DNA of 64,000 nucleotides from Georhizobium profundi (GCF_003952725.1 NZ_CP032509.1:3124001-3188000), one strand, 5' to 3'; positions 28,534 through 37,962 are shown, numbered from the stretch's first letter. Numbers and translations are program-made. The notes: generated by a model not told the origin, from the letters alone.

Positions 28534-29514
28534 ATGAACTTCACATCATCATCCCTGATGATCGGCGTCCTCGCCGGTGCCGCCGCCGCCCTGCTGTCGA
28601 TCAGCGCGGGCGAGCCTACGGCGCTGTCCATCGTGCTTTTCGCTGCCGCCACGCTTCCCATCCTGATCGCAAGCCTCGGCTGGACGAACACTGCAGGATT
28701 CGTCGCCGCCGCCATCGCCGGCGGCATCGTATCCGTCATGCTGTCGCCGTCTGCCGGCCTCGTCTTCACCGCAACGACGCTCGCGCCTGCCGCCTGGATC
28801 GGGCATCTGGCCAATCTGTCCCGCCCGGCCGAGGAAATCGGCGGCCCGAAGAATGCGCTCGCCTGGTATCCTCTCTCCGACATTCTGCTGCAGCTTTGCC
28901 TGCTCGTCATCGCGGGTCTCGTCGTGGTCGGCTATTCGATGGGCTACGGGCCGGCGATGATCGGCGAGATCGTCAATCAGTTCCTCGACATCATGGCCCA
29001 GCAGAGCCCGGACTTTCAGCCGGACGCTGCCGAGCGCCAGGCCTACGCATCGTTCTTCTTGACCGCGCTGCCGATCGTTCAGGGTGCGCTTTGGGTCATG
29101 ATCCTTTTCGGATCATTCTACCTCGCCCATGCGATCGTGCGCATGTCCGGCCGCCAGCGCCGCCCCAAGGATGACGTGCCGGCAAGTCTGCGCATGTCCC
29201 GCACGAGCCTCTACCTCTTCGCCGTCGGGCTCATAATGAGCTTTTTCGGCGGCGGGATCGCGCTGATCGGCGCGGTCATCGCCGGAGCGTTCGCCGCCGG
29301 CTTCACGCTTGCCGGCTTTGCCGTGATGCATCATCGCACGCGCGGCAAAACCTTCCGGCCCTTCGTGCTCTGGGGCGCCTATCTCGCGGTCGTGCTCTTC
29401 ACGCTGCCGCTCGTCTTCTTCCTGCTTACCGGCATGATCGAAACCGCGCGCGCGGTTCCAGTCAGCCGGACCGGACCGCCGAGCGGCCCGGACAATGCCA
29501 ATGACAACGACTGA
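28534..29514 (+). CDS. DUF2232 family inner-membrane protein
   Basis: A multi-pass membrane protein of 326 residues with about eight hydrophobic segments (for example [36 protein letters not shown] and [20 protein letters not shown]). In Rhizobiales a DUF2232 protein is regularly found between rpsR and rplI. Its role is not known to me. It resembles B. subtilis YybS-type proteins only in general plan. The C-terminus is short and polar. It is probably cotranscribed with rplI 29 bases downstream. Confidence 0.8.
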   Translation: MNFTSSSLMIGVLAGAAAALLSISAGEPTALSIVLFAAATLPILIASLGWTNTAGFVAAAIAGGIVSVMLSPSAGLVFTATTLAPAAWIGHLANLSRPAEEIGGPKNALAWYPLSDILLQLCLLVIAGLVVVGYSMGYGPAMIGEIVNQFLDIMAQQSPDFQPDAAERQAYASFFLTALPIVQGALWVMILFGSFYLAHAIVRMSGRQRRPKDDVPASLRMSRTSLYLFAVGLIMSFFGGGIALIGAVIAGAFAAGFTLAGFAVMHHRTRGKTFRPFVLWGAYLAVVLFTLPLVFFLLTGMIETARAVPVSRTGPPSGPDNANDND

Positions 29515-29543
29515 ACACACATTCTGATAGAAGGAACTTCAAA

Positions 29544-30167
29544 ATGGACGTCATTCTGCTCGAACGCATCGGCCGCCTCGGCCAGATGGGCGACACCGTC
29601 AAGGTCAAGGACGGTTATGCTCGAAACTTCCTCCTGCCTCAGGGCAAGGCGCTGCGCGCCAATGAAGCCAACAAGAAGCGCTTCGAAGCCGAGCGTTCCA
29701 CGCTCGTCGCGCGCAACGAAGAGCGTAAGTCCGAAGCCCAAAAGATCGCCGACCAGTTGAGCGGCAAAACGTTCATCGTCGTGCGCTCGGCTGGCGAGAC
29801 CGGCCAGCTCTACGGGTCGGTCGCCGCCCGCGACATCTCCGCTCTCCTCAACGAGGAAGGCTTCTCGGTCGGACGCAACCAGGTCGACCTCAACCTGCCG
29901 ATCAAGACCATTGGCCTGCACAAGGTCACGCTCGTTCTTCACGGCGAAGTCGATGCCGAAATCGAGCTGAACGTTGCCCGTTCGGCCGAAGAAGCTGAGC
30001 GCCAGGCAGCCGGCGAAACCCTCACCTCGGCAGATGCCATCTACGGCGTTGACGACTCGCTGCCGGCAGACGGCTTCTTCGATCCGGACGCAGAATTCGA
30101 CGATGAAGACGACAATCGTCGCGCACCGGAAGAAGCCGAAGGCGACGAAGACGAAGCCAAGGACTGA
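29544..30167 (+). CDS. rplI: 50S ribosomal protein L9
   Basis: L9 binds 23S rRNA near the L1 stalk through its N-terminal domain. It is 207 residues. The N-domain [32 protein letters not shown] is the family signature, joined by a long connecting helix to the C-domain. An acidic extension of about 55 residues ([26 protein letters not shown]) is common in alphaproteobacteria and absent from E. coli. AAGGAAC lies upstream. A strong terminator ends the unit. Confidence 0.96.
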   Translation: MDVILLERIGRLGQMGDTVKVKDGYARNFLLPQGKALRANEANKKRFEAERSTLVARNEERKSEAQKIADQLSGKTFIVVRSAGETGQLYGSVAARDISALLNEEGFSVGRNQVDLNLPIKTIGLHKVTLVLHGEVDAEIELNVARSAEEAERQAAGETLTSADAIYGVDDSLPADGFFDPDAEFDDEDDNRRAPEEAEGDEDEAKD

Positions 30168-30205
30168 TTTTCGGTCTCCGCTTCAGCTTCTAGGCTCAAT
30201 GACAG

Positions 30206-30238
30206 ACGGCGCCGCATGCATTGCGGCGCCGTTTTTTA
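30206..30238 (+). terminator. Intrinsic terminator after rplI
   Basis: ACGGCGCCGC (30206-30215) pairs with GCGGCGCCGT across a 7-base loop and is followed by a TTTTTT run. This is a strong stop for the rpsF-rplI operon. Confidence 0.9.
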
Positions 30239-30299
30239 TTGATTAAAAGGCGACAATCTACGATCATTCTCTCCACAACGGTGCGTTGAGGAGGGACGG

Positions 30300-31544
30300 A
30301 TGAACCCCTTGATCAACTCTCTTGCCGGCCGGATCGTCTCCCGGGGACATCTGGCTGTGACCGACCATGCCGGACAGGTTCGCCATTACGGCGACGGCTC
30401 TGGCAATCCTGTCCATCTGCGCTTCAACACCGCCCGTGCGGAACGGGCCGTCGCGCTCGACCCGGCGCTGAAGCTCGGTGAATGCTACATGCAGGGCGAG
30501 ATTGACATGGTCGAGGGCGATGTCTTCGCGCTGCTCGAATTGCTTTTCACAAACTCCGGACCCTACGCCACGGCGACGGCACCTTGGATGCGGGCACTGA
30601 ACCGGGTTCGGCTGGCCCTGAGCCAACGCAGCCTGCGCATCGGCATCGGTCGTGCTCGGCGCAATGTGCAGCACCACTACGATCTATCGGGCAAGCTCTA
30701 CGACCTGTTTCTCGACGAGGACCGGCAGTACTCCTGCGCCTATTATCGCGAGCCCGAAATGAGCCTGGAGGCGGCGCAGCGTGCCAAGAAGGAGCATATT
30801 GCGGCCAAGCTGCTTCTCGATCGGCCAGGCCTCTCGGTTCTGGATATCGGATCAGGATGGGGCGGGCTCGGCCTTTACATCTCGCGCAGCTTCGATGCCG
30901 ATGTCACCGGTATCACGCTTTCGGACGAGCAACTGGCCTACGCCAACCGGCGGATCCTGCCACGCGAGGAGCATCGCGTTCGGTTTCTCCTCAAGGACTT
31001 CCGAAAGCTCGATGATCGCTTCGATCGCATCGTCTCAGTTGGCATGTTCGAGCATGTGGGCAAGGCCGCCTTCGACACCTATTTCGCTCAGAGCGCCAAA
31101 CTGCTGAAGAGAGACGGCGTGATGGTGCTCCACGCGATCGGTCGCCTGGATGTTCCTTCCTGGACCAATCCATTCATCACCAAATACATTTTCCCCGGCG
31201 GCTACATCCCCTCGCTTTCGGAAGTCATCCCGCCGATCGAACGCTCCGGCCTCAAGATCATGGATGTCGAGATTCTCCGCCTGCACTACGCGGATACGCT
31301 GCGGGACTGGCGCGAGCGCTTCATGTCACGCCGCGACGAGGCAAAGGCGCTCTACGACGAGGCGTTCTGCCGGATGTGGGAATTCTATCTCGCGGCATCC
31401 GAATCGGCTTTCCGCTGGCAGAACCTCATGGTTTTCCAGATCCAGCTCGCCCATGACATCGGGGCGGTGCCGCTGACACGCGACTACATCGCCGACGCGG
31501 AACGCCAGCTCACAGCGCACATCCAGCCGAGACGCACGGGGTGA
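30300..31544 (+). CDS. Cyclopropane-fatty-acyl-phospholipid synthase family methyltransferase
   Basis: An AdoMet-dependent enzyme that methylenates unsaturated acyl chains in membrane lipids, or a close relative. It is 414 residues. The N-terminal lipid-binding region (LKLGECYMQGEIDMVEGDVFALLELL) is followed by the methyltransferase domain with VQHHYDLSGKLYDLFLDEDRQYSCAY, the AdoMet motif VLDIGSGWGGLGLYI, and SVGMFEHVGKAAFDTYF, which hold residues conserved in CFA synthases. Alphaproteobacteria carry several paralogues, so exact substrate is open. It has its own terminator upstream and dnaB follows after about 210 bases. Confidence 0.88.
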   Translation: MNPLINSLAGRIVSRGHLAVTDHAGQVRHYGDGSGNPVHLRFNTARAERAVALDPALKLGECYMQGEIDMVEGDVFALLELLFTNSGPYATATAPWMRALNRVRLALSQRSLRIGIGRARRNVQHHYDLSGKLYDLFLDEDRQYSCAYYREPEMSLEAAQRAKKEHIAAKLLLDRPGLSVLDIGSGWGGLGLYISRSFDADVTGITLSDEQLAYANRRILPREEHRVRFLLKDFRKLDDRFDRIVSVGMFEHVGKAAFDTYFAQSAKLLKRDGVMVLHAIGRLDVPSWTNPFITKYIFPGGYIPSLSEVIPPIERSGLKIMDVEILRLHYADTLRDWRERFMSRRDEAKALYDEAFCRMWEFYLAASESAFRWQNLMVFQIQLAHDIGAVPLTRDYIADAERQLTAHIQPRRTG

Positions 31545-31752
31545 AAACAGCCGAATCGTGCTAGGTTTCCCACGGTCAAATGTTTCCCGCTTGCGGCTAA
31601 CAGATTGACGTGGGCGGGCTGTGGACGAGTGTGGAAATGACTCACAGTTCCAGGCTGGGCACGGATTGCTGGAACATGCCCCTCGCCCCGGTGGCCCCTT
31701 AGGTCTAGTCAGTCCGTGCGGGAATTAAGGACAGGGATCGTCGGGAAAAATC

Positions 31753-33285
31753 ATGAATGAAGCCGTGCGCAAGCTCGCAGAGGTCGGAGCAGCCAACCAG
31801 CATTATCGCGAAGCGCCGAGCAACATCGAAGCCGAGCAGGCTCTGCTGGGCGCGATTCTTGTCAACAACGACGCCTTCTATCGCGTTTCGGACTTCCTGA
31901 AGCCCGTCCACCTGCACGAGCCCCTGCACCGCAAGATCTACGAGGTCGCGGGCGACATCATCCGCATGGGCAAGACGGCAAACCCCGTCACCATCAAGAC
32001 CTTCCTGCCGTCTGATGAGAAGATCGGCGACATGACGATGGCGCAGTATCTGGCGCGCCTCGCCGCGGAAGCCGTCACGATCATCAATGCCGAGGATTAT
32101 GGCCGCGCGATCTACGATCTGGCGCTGCGCCGCGCGCTGATCACGATCGGCGAGGACATGGTCAACATCGCCTATGATGCGCCGGTCGACATGCCGCCGC
32201 AGGGCCAGATCGAAGACGCCGAACGCCGTCTGTTCGAACTGGCTGAAACCGGCCGCTACGATGGTGGTTTCCAGTCTTTCAACGACGCTGTCGCGGCCGC
32301 GATCGACATGGCGGGTGCTGCCTACCAGCGCGATGGCGGGCTTTCCGGCATTTCTACCGGCATCCAGACGCTCGACCAGAAGATGGGTGGCCTGCAGCAT
32401 TCGGACTTGATCATTCTTGCCGGACGTCCGGGCATGGGCAAGACGTCGCTTGCCACCAACATCGCCTTCAATATCGCACAGGCCTACCAGCCGGGCGAAG
32501 TGATGCCGGACGGATCGCAGAAGACAGCCAATGGCGGTGTCGTCGGCTTCTATTCGCTCGAAATGTCCGGCGAGCAGCTCGCCACGCGTATCATTTCGGA
32601 GCAGACGGAGATCTCGTCCTCCAAGATCCGCCGCGGTTCGATCACCGAAGCCGACTTCGAAAAGCTCGTCGCCTGCTCGCAGATGATGCAGAAGATCCCG
32701 CTCTATATCGACCAGACCGGCGGTATCTCCATCGCCCAGATGTCGGCGCGTGCGCGGCGCCTGAAGCGTCAGCGCGGTCTCGATGTGCTTGTCGTCGACT
32801 ACGTGCAGCTGATGACCGGCTCCAAGAAAGCGGGCGAAAACCGCGTTCAGGAAATCACCGAGATCACGACGGGCCTCAAAGCCCTGGCCAAGGAGCTGCA
32901 GGTTCCGATCATCGCGCTGTCGCAGCTCTCCCGTCAGGTGGAAAACCGCGAAGACAAGCGCCCGCAGCTTTCCGACCTTCGTGAATCCGGTTCGATCGAG
33001 CAGGACGCCGACGTGGTGATCTTCGTTTATCGCGACGAGTACTACGTGCAGAACTCCGAGCCGCGCCGCTCGCCCGACCAGATCGCAAGCGACTACAAGG
33101 ACGAAGCCTATCTCGCCTGGGAAGAGAAGATGAACCGCGCCCGCGGTATGGCCGACGTGATCATCGCCAAGCAGCGTCACGGCCCCACGGGCACGGTGAC
33201 GCTGGCATTCCAGGCGGAATTCACGCGCTTCTCCGACCTCGCCGACACATCCTATCTGCAGTATTCGCACGATAGCCACGAGTGA
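31753..33285 (+). CDS. dnaB: Replicative DNA helicase
   Basis: The hexameric 5'-3' helicase of the replication fork. It is 510 residues. The N-terminal primase-interacting domain (NIEAEQALLGAILVNNDAFYRV) leads through a linker to a RecA-like domain with Walker A GRPGMGKTSLA, the FYSLEMSGEQLATR segment, Walker B VLVVDYVQLM, and the arginine-finger region KQRHGPTGTVTLAFQ. No intein is present. Its stop overlaps the alr start (GTGA), so helicase and alanine racemase are coupled as in other Rhizobiales. Confidence 0.97.
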   Translation: MNEAVRKLAEVGAANQHYREAPSNIEAEQALLGAILVNNDAFYRVSDFLKPVHLHEPLHRKIYEVAGDIIRMGKTANPVTIKTFLPSDEKIGDMTMAQYLARLAAEAVTIINAEDYGRAIYDLALRRALITIGEDMVNIAYDAPVDMPPQGQIEDAERRLFELAETGRYDGGFQSFNDAVAAAIDMAGAAYQRDGGLSGISTGIQTLDQKMGGLQHSDLIILAGRPGMGKTSLATNIAFNIAQAYQPGEVMPDGSQKTANGGVVGFYSLEMSGEQLATRIISEQTEISSSKIRRGSITEADFEKLVACSQMMQKIPLYIDQTGGISIAQMSARARRLKRQRGLDVLVVDYVQLMTGSKKAGENRVQEITEITTGLKALAKELQVPIIALSQLSRQVENREDKRPQLSDLRESGSIEQDADVVIFVYRDEYYVQNSEPRRSPDQIASDYKDEAYLAWEEKMNRARGMADVIIAKQRHGPTGTVTLAFQAEFTRFSDLADTSYLQYSHDSHE

Positions 33286-34418
33286 CGGCTCAAGACGACA
33301 CGCTGCCACCGGCGCTCACGCTCGACATCGATCTGGCCGCGCTGGCGGCCAACTGGCGCGCCATGGCGGCACGTTCGCGGCCGGCGCGTGCAAGCGCGGT
33401 CGTCAAGGCGAACGGCTACGGCCTTGGCATCGAACCGGTTGTCCGGACGCTGAGCGAGGCCGGCTGTCGCGATTTTTTCACGGCGACGATCGACGAGGCC
33501 ATCACGGCACGGCGCCTTGCACCGCATGCCCACATCCTCGTGCTGAACGGAATTTATCCCGGCACAGAGCAGTGTTTCCGCAAACATCGCCTCACGCCGA
33601 TCCTGTGCTCGATGGAGCAGGTCCAGTTGTGGGATGAGGCATGCACGCGCGATGGTCGGCTCCCCTATGCGCTGCATGTGGACACGGGCATGAACCGGCT
33701 CGGCGTGACGATGCCGGAAGCCCTCGCCGCTGCCGAACGGGAAGACACCGACCGGCCGGCGTTGATCATGAGCCACCTTGCCTGTGCGGACGATCCGGAT
33801 CGTCCGGAAAACGCGCGACAACTGGAATCCTTTCAGGCGGTTAGACGTGCCTTCCAAAGCATCGAATCAAGTCTCAGCAATTCTGCCGGAATTATCCTGG
33901 GCGGCGCCTATCTCTGCGACCTCACCCGCCCTGGGATCGCCCTTTATGGCGGCGAGGCCGTGAACCGGGCTGAAAACCCGATGCAGGTTGTCGCGACGGC
34001 CAAGGCGCGCATTCTGCAGATTCGACGCGCTCCGGCCGGAAGCACGGTCAGCTACGGCGCGACCGTTCGGCTGCCCCGCGACACAAAGATTGCGGTCTGC
34101 GCCGTCGGTTACGCGGACGGCTATCTGCGCAGCCTTTCCGGCTCCGGCATTCCGTTGCGCGACACCGATGCTCCGGCGCCCGTCGCATCGCTGCACGGCC
34201 AAGCGATTCCCGTTCTGGGACGGGTGACCATGGATCTGACGATGTTCGACGTCACGGATGTCGTGGGACAGAAAGTTCGGTGCGGCGACTTCGTGGAGCT
34301 CTTCGGGAAGTCCCACCGGCTCGACGATCTGGCACGTTCCGCCGGGACCATCGGATACGAAATCCTGACGTCGCTTGGGTCTCGTTACGCCCGACACTAT
34401 CAATCTTCATCACTATAA
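33282..34418 (+). CDS. alr: Alanine racemase
   Basis: A PLP enzyme that makes D-alanine for peptidoglycan. It is 378 residues from a GTG overlapping the dnaB stop. Lys42 in AVVKANGYGLG forms the PLP Schiff base. The catalytic Tyr lies in VSYGATVRL, and the C-terminal RVTMDLTMFDVTD is family-typical. In most relatives radA follows closely. Here about 3.6 kb of other genes intervene. Confidence 0.95.
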   Translation: MTAQDDTLPPALTLDIDLAALAANWRAMAARSRPARASAVVKANGYGLGIEPVVRTLSEAGCRDFFTATIDEAITARRLAPHAHILVLNGIYPGTEQCFRKHRLTPILCSMEQVQLWDEACTRDGRLPYALHVDTGMNRLGVTMPEALAAAEREDTDRPALIMSHLACADDPDRPENARQLESFQAVRRAFQSIESSLSNSAGIILGGAYLCDLTRPGIALYGGEAVNRAENPMQVVATAKARILQIRRAPAGSTVSYGATVRLPRDTKIAVCAVGYADGYLRSLSGSGIPLRDTDAPAPVASLHGQAIPVLGRVTMDLTMFDVTDVVGQKVRCGDFVELFGKSHRLDDLARSAGTIGYEILTSLGSRYARHYQSSSL

Positions 34419-34548
34419 TTTACGTACAATTTTAGTCAGATTGCCGTATTTACCATTTATTGTCTTTCCGTTTGTTGGATTGACGATGCCGATCTATTTC
34501 CATGCATGCATTCGATGAGCGGATGCTTGAGTTGGGAAGCTGGCATTC

Positions 34549-35727
34549 ATGCATTCCGTAGTCGACTTCGAAGCAATCGCCGACCTGAAGGTCGATGGCA
34601 GAAGCCGCGCGCATGGAATGACCATGCGACCGGCGGAGGTCGACCCTGAAGCCTGGCATTCGCTGGCCGATACGGCACTGGAAGCCAATGGCTTCCTCTC
34701 GCCCGGCCATTTTCTGTCCTTGACGCTCAACACACGACAGGCACGCCTGAGCCGGATGCTGGTCTCGCGCGGGCCTCTGGGCATTAATGGATTGCTGCCC
34801 CTCACCCACGCCTGGCATGTGCTCCGCCTGCCGGTCCCGGCGCTGGTGCTTGCACAACCCTATCTTCCGCTCGGCACGCCGCTGCTCGGAACAAGTGATC
34901 CCGTGCGCGCAGCCGGAAACCTCATCGATGCCGCCAACGAAACGGGTGCGGCTCTGATCGGTCTTGGCGCCATGACGCAGGATGGCCTTGTCGCGCAGGC
35001 TTTCACCGCCGCGCTCTCCGAACGCGGATTGAAGCCGTTCATCCGGAATGCTCATGAGCGTGCCGGACTATCCGCCGAAGGTGACGCAGAAACCTATCTG
35101 CGCGGCGGCATGGGATCTAAGAAGCTGAAGGAACTGCGCCGTCTGCGGCATCGCCTGGAAGACATGGGGCCCGTTGAATTCCGCGTTGCCCGTTCATCCG
35201 CCGCAGTCCAGGCTGCGATCGCCCGGTTCCTGGCTCTGGAAGCCAGCGGCTGGAAAGGACGGCGCGGAACGGCATTCGCCAACGACGCGAATGACGCTGC
35301 CTATATCAGCGGTGCAAGTCGGGCACTGGCCAGCCGCAGCCAGATCGAAATCTGCGAATTGTTGGTCAATGATGCCGTCATCGCTTCGGGCCTCGTGCTG
35401 CGCAGCGGTCGCTCCGCATTCTTCTTCAAGACCGCCTATGACGAAACGTTCGAACGTTACTCGCCAGGCGTTCAACTGACCGTCGACCTGACGCGGCACC
35501 TCTTCGACGACCCGGCCATCGATCGTGCAGACTCAGTGGCCATCGCCGATCATCCGATGATCGACCATGTCTGGCGCGAGCGGATTGCCGTGTGCGACTT
35601 CTTTATCCCGACCCGCAAGGGACCGGCCGTCAATCTCTGCATCGCTGCCTTCGATGCGCGCTACCGAGCCCGCGCGCTCGCCAAATCCCTCATCACCACC
35701 ACGCGGACCAGAAGGAAACCAAACTGA
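34549..35727 (+). CDS. BioF2-like / GNAT-fold acyltransferase
   Basis: A 392-residue cytosolic protein. The C-terminal half has the BioF2-like (Acetyltransf_6) pattern: SKKLKELRRLRHRLED near 190-205, LEASGWKGRRGTAF near 230-243, and FFFKTAYDETFERYSPGVQL near 291-310. This fold is used by FemAB-like and CelD-like acyltransferases, which join acyl or aminoacyl groups to amines. The substrate is unknown. GGGAAG lies before the ATG. Its stop overlaps the start of the next gene (TGATG), so the two proteins are made together. It follows an intergenic stretch of about 34% GC, well below the window, which hints at acquired DNA. Confidence 0.75.
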   Translation: MHSVVDFEAIADLKVDGRSRAHGMTMRPAEVDPEAWHSLADTALEANGFLSPGHFLSLTLNTRQARLSRMLVSRGPLGINGLLPLTHAWHVLRLPVPALVLAQPYLPLGTPLLGTSDPVRAAGNLIDAANETGAALIGLGAMTQDGLVAQAFTAALSERGLKPFIRNAHERAGLSAEGDAETYLRGGMGSKKLKELRRLRHRLEDMGPVEFRVARSSAAVQAAIARFLALEASGWKGRRGTAFANDANDAAYISGASRALASRSQIEICELLVNDAVIASGLVLRSGRSAFFFKTAYDETFERYSPGVQLTVDLTRHLFDDPAIDRADSVAIADHPMIDHVWRERIAVCDFFIPTRKGPAVNLCIAAFDARYRARALAKSLITTTRTRRKPN

Positions 35728-36686
35728 TGTCTTCCCTTCTTCACGTTCAGAATCAGGAATTCCAGAGCCATTTCCCGCTGCGGCCCTTCCGCATTTCGCA
35801 CGATCTCGCCGGCGATCCGCGCCTGACGCTTCCCGCCATTCTGGAACTCGTCGGCAAGCTCCCGGGTGACCGGATCGAGTACAATTCCGGCAAGGTCGGC
35901 ATCTCGCAGGATCCCTCGACCACCCCGCTGGTCGACCTGACACCTGACGAAGTCATCGCCCGCATCGAGACGGCCGGGGCCTGGATGGTGCTGAAGCGGA
36001 TCGAAGTCGAGCCTGCCTACCGGGACCTGCTCGAAGACGCGTTGACGTCGGTCGCCAAGGCCCGCGGCCACAAAAGCGTTTCCGATGCCGGCTTCTCCGA
36101 CATCCAGGGCTTTCTCTTCGCTTCCTCGCCCAATTCGACGACGCCGTTTCACTTGGACGGCGAAGACAATTTCTTCGTGCAGATTCATGGAGACAAGCAG
36201 TTCAACGTCTATGACAACGAAGACCGCGCCATCCTGTCGGAAGATCTGATCGAACATTCGCTGACGCGTCACCGCAACATGACCTTCGATCCCGCCTTCG
36301 AAAACCGCGGCATGCACAATTCGCTCAAGCCTGGCGAAGGCCTCTTCGTGCCCTATCTCTGGCCGCACTATGTGCAGACCAAGGAGAGCTATTCGATCTC
36401 GCTGGCGATCACCTGGAAAAGCCGCGCTGTGAAGCGCCGCAACAGCCTCTACCTCGCCAACTCCCTGCTGCGCCGACGTGGTTTCCCGCAGGCGGCGCCG
36501 GGTATGCATCGCGTTTGGGACGAGACGAAGATCCTCGCCGTTCAAATGGGCGCGCTCGCCGTCGAGCCGCTCCGCAAATCCGAACGGTTGCGCAAGTCGA
36601 TCCGCGCCCTCGTGCTCGGCAAGCGCGCGAATTATTATTACCGCAACGGTAAGGCGGCTGGGACTGCGAAGGCGGAAGCCTCCTGA
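35727..36686 (+). CDS. JmjC / cupin-8 family Fe(II)/2-oxoglutarate-dependent oxygenase-like protein
   Basis: A 319-residue soluble protein from the ATG at 35727, coupled to the acyltransferase by a one-base stop-start overlap. The likely iron facial triad is His142 and Asp144 in TPFHLDGEDNF and His214 in YLWPHYVQ. Supporting motifs are FVQIHGDKQFNVYD and SYSISLAITW, the pattern of FIH-like hydroxylases and bacterial cupin-like proteins. Known members hydroxylate protein or small-molecule substrates using oxygen and 2-oxoglutarate. A Lys/Arg-rich C-terminal part (SLLRRRG, KSERLRKSIRALVLGKRANYYYRNG) could bind nucleic acid or membrane. The pairing with an acyltransferase suggests successive modification of one target. 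This is inference. Confidence 0.72.
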   Translation: MSSLLHVQNQEFQSHFPLRPFRISHDLAGDPRLTLPAILELVGKLPGDRIEYNSGKVGISQDPSTTPLVDLTPDEVIARIETAGAWMVLKRIEVEPAYRDLLEDALTSVAKARGHKSVSDAGFSDIQGFLFASSPNSTTPFHLDGEDNFFVQIHGDKQFNVYDNEDRAILSEDLIEHSLTRHRNMTFDPAFENRGMHNSLKPGEGLFVPYLWPHYVQTKESYSISLAITWKSRAVKRRNSLYLANSLLRRRGFPQAAPGMHRVWDETKILAVQMGALAVEPLRKSERLRKSIRALVLGKRANYYYRNGKAAGTAKAEAS

Positions 36687-36776
36687 GATATCGTCCGCCG
36701 GCGTCTCGCTGGTGGAGCGAGTAGCAACTATTCCTCCCCTGTGCTAGGCTTAACCACTTCACAGGGGAGTTCACGC

Positions 36777-37043
36777 ATGTCGACCCACAAGCGCTCCATC
36801 GTCATCGGCGAGTATTTCGATGGCTTCATCGAATCCCAGATCGCATCCGGGCGGTTCAACAACGCAAGCGAAGTCGTGCGCGCGGCGCTCCGCTTGCTGG
36901 AGACAGAGGAAGCGAAGCTTGCGGAGCTGAGGGCTCTGATAGCCGAAGGGGACGCGGATATCGCGGCTGGTCGGTATTTCATTTATGAAAGTGCGGATGA
37001 TCTTGTTCGTGATATCCGCGAAAGCGCCAAGGCGCCCTTGTGA
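36777..37043 (+). CDS. ParD-like antitoxin (CopG/RHH type)
   Basis: An 88-residue ribbon-helix-helix antitoxin that should neutralise the toxin encoded next to it and repress their shared promoter. The ATG at 36777 is preceded by GGGGAG. The N-terminus HKRSIVIGEYFDGFIESQIASGRFNNASEVVRAALRLLE is a typical ParD DNA-binding domain, and the tail (YFIYESADDLVRDIRESA) is the toxin-binding segment. Its stop overlaps the toxin GTG start by four bases. Confidence 0.88.
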   Translation: MSTHKRSIVIGEYFDGFIESQIASGRFNNASEVVRAALRLLETEEAKLAELRALIAEGDADIAAGRYFIYESADDLVRDIRESAKAPL

Positions 37044-37357
37044 GACGACCCCGACGCTTTAGTCTTGCGCAGACGGCGCGTGGGGACTTATCGGATAATC
37101 ACGCGTTCATATCGAGCAGCGATCTCGGGGCAGCCGACAAGTTTCTCCGCTCAATCGCAACGAAGATCGAATGGCTGGCGCAGACCCGGTTTCCGGGTGT
37201 ACCTCGTGACAACTTCAGCGCTGGTTTGAAGGCCCTGCCGTTCGGCAATTACGGAATATACTTTCGCATCACACAAGATGATGAAGTCATCATAGTACGG
37301 ATTGTCCATAGCGCCCGCGACATCGGCCCCGACGACTTCACCGCGTCCGATACCTAG
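37040..37357 (+). CDS. ParE-like toxin (RelE/ParE superfamily)
   Basis: A 105-residue toxin-fold protein from a GTG overlapping the antitoxin stop. It has the RelE/ParE layout: FSLAQTARGDLSDNHAFIS, a helical hairpin with WLAQTRFPGVPRD, then LKALPFGNYGIYFRI and VIIVRIVHSARDIG, where VRIVHSARD matches the conserved C-terminal strand. ParE toxins inhibit gyrase and RelE toxins cut mRNA, and sequence alone does not decide here. Its stop (TAG, 37355-37357) shares three bases with the stop of the convergent dioxygenase gene. Confidence 0.85.
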   Translation: MRRPRRFSLAQTARGDLSDNHAFISSSDLGAADKFLRSIATKIEWLAQTRFPGVPRDNFSAGLKALPFGNYGIYFRITQDDEVIIVRIVHSARDIGPDDFTASDT

Positions 37358-37962
37358 GCAAGTACGAAGTCGAATCTGCCGAGCAAGCCGTCGCTTGCTT
37401 CGCTCATCTCTATCAGCAGTCTTGGATCATAGATGCCATCGCGGTCATTGTCGGGCTCGCCGGGGAAATAGAGCTGCGTTGTCAGGTCCACGCCGGCGCC
37501 AGACGCGATCTTCACGTGATAATGTCGCGTGCGGCCGGGATAGCGGCCGGGCATGATGGTGTCGAAGATGAAGCGGCCATTGGCGTCGGTCACCTGATAG
37601 CCGCGAAAGGCATAGCCCGAGTTGTCGTAGCTGCCCGCATCATCGGCATGCCAGAGATCGACGATCATGTTCGCGCGTGGACGGCATGCCGGGTCGACGA
37701 CGAAGCCGAAGACGGTGACCGGCGTCCCTGCCCCGTCGCTACGAAAATCTCGCTTTTCGGGCGTCTGCGGCGTGTAGAACGGGCCTTCGGTTTGTGCTTG
37801 CGTTATCCTATCCTCGGGGCCGCAGGCCGGCGTCAGCGGTAGCTGTGCTCCCTGCGCCGACGCAGGACCGACAAGCGCCAACGACATCGGCGCGGCAGCC
37901 CAGGCGTTCAAAAACGCGCGACGAGAAAATGCTGTGACCAAGGCGGGCCTCCTGCGCTTCAA
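37354..37962 (-). CDS. Tat-exported intradiol ring-cleavage dioxygenase-like protein
   Basis: A 202-residue protein of the intradiol dioxygenase family, which use Fe(III) to open catechol rings. A twin-arginine signal (SRRAFLNAWAAAP) and hydrophobic stretch ending ASA indicate Tat export, so it acts in the periplasm. The Tyr and His iron-ligand regions are visible as WHADDAGSYDNSGYAFRGYQ and GRTRHYHVKI. Exported members often serve lignin- or aromatic-related roles or are uncharacterised, and no catechol pathway genes are nearby. Tail-to-tail with parE. Confidence 0.8.
   Translation of the reverse strand: MKRRRPALVTAFSRRAFLNAWAAAPMSLALVGPASAQGAQLPLTPACGPEDRITQAQTEGPFYTPQTPEKRDFRSDGAGTPVTVFGFVVDPACRPRANMIVDLWHADDAGSYDNSGYAFRGYQVTDANGRFIFDTIMPGRYPGRTRHYHVKIASGAGVDLTTQLYFPGEPDNDRDGIYDPRLLIEMSEASDGLLGRFDFVLA

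Noticed and set aside
31647..31675. A 7-bp inverted repeat (GTTCCAG / CTGGAAC) upstream of dnaB considered as an operator
   Set aside because: The arms are short and the spacer is 15 bases, so chance is likely in a 200-base gap. No known regulator site was recognised.
31705..33309. A 534-codon open frame on the minus strand opposite dnaB
   Set aside because: dnaB is unmistakable on the plus strand and the antisense frame shows only the Arg/Leu/His/Asp-rich composition of a shadow.
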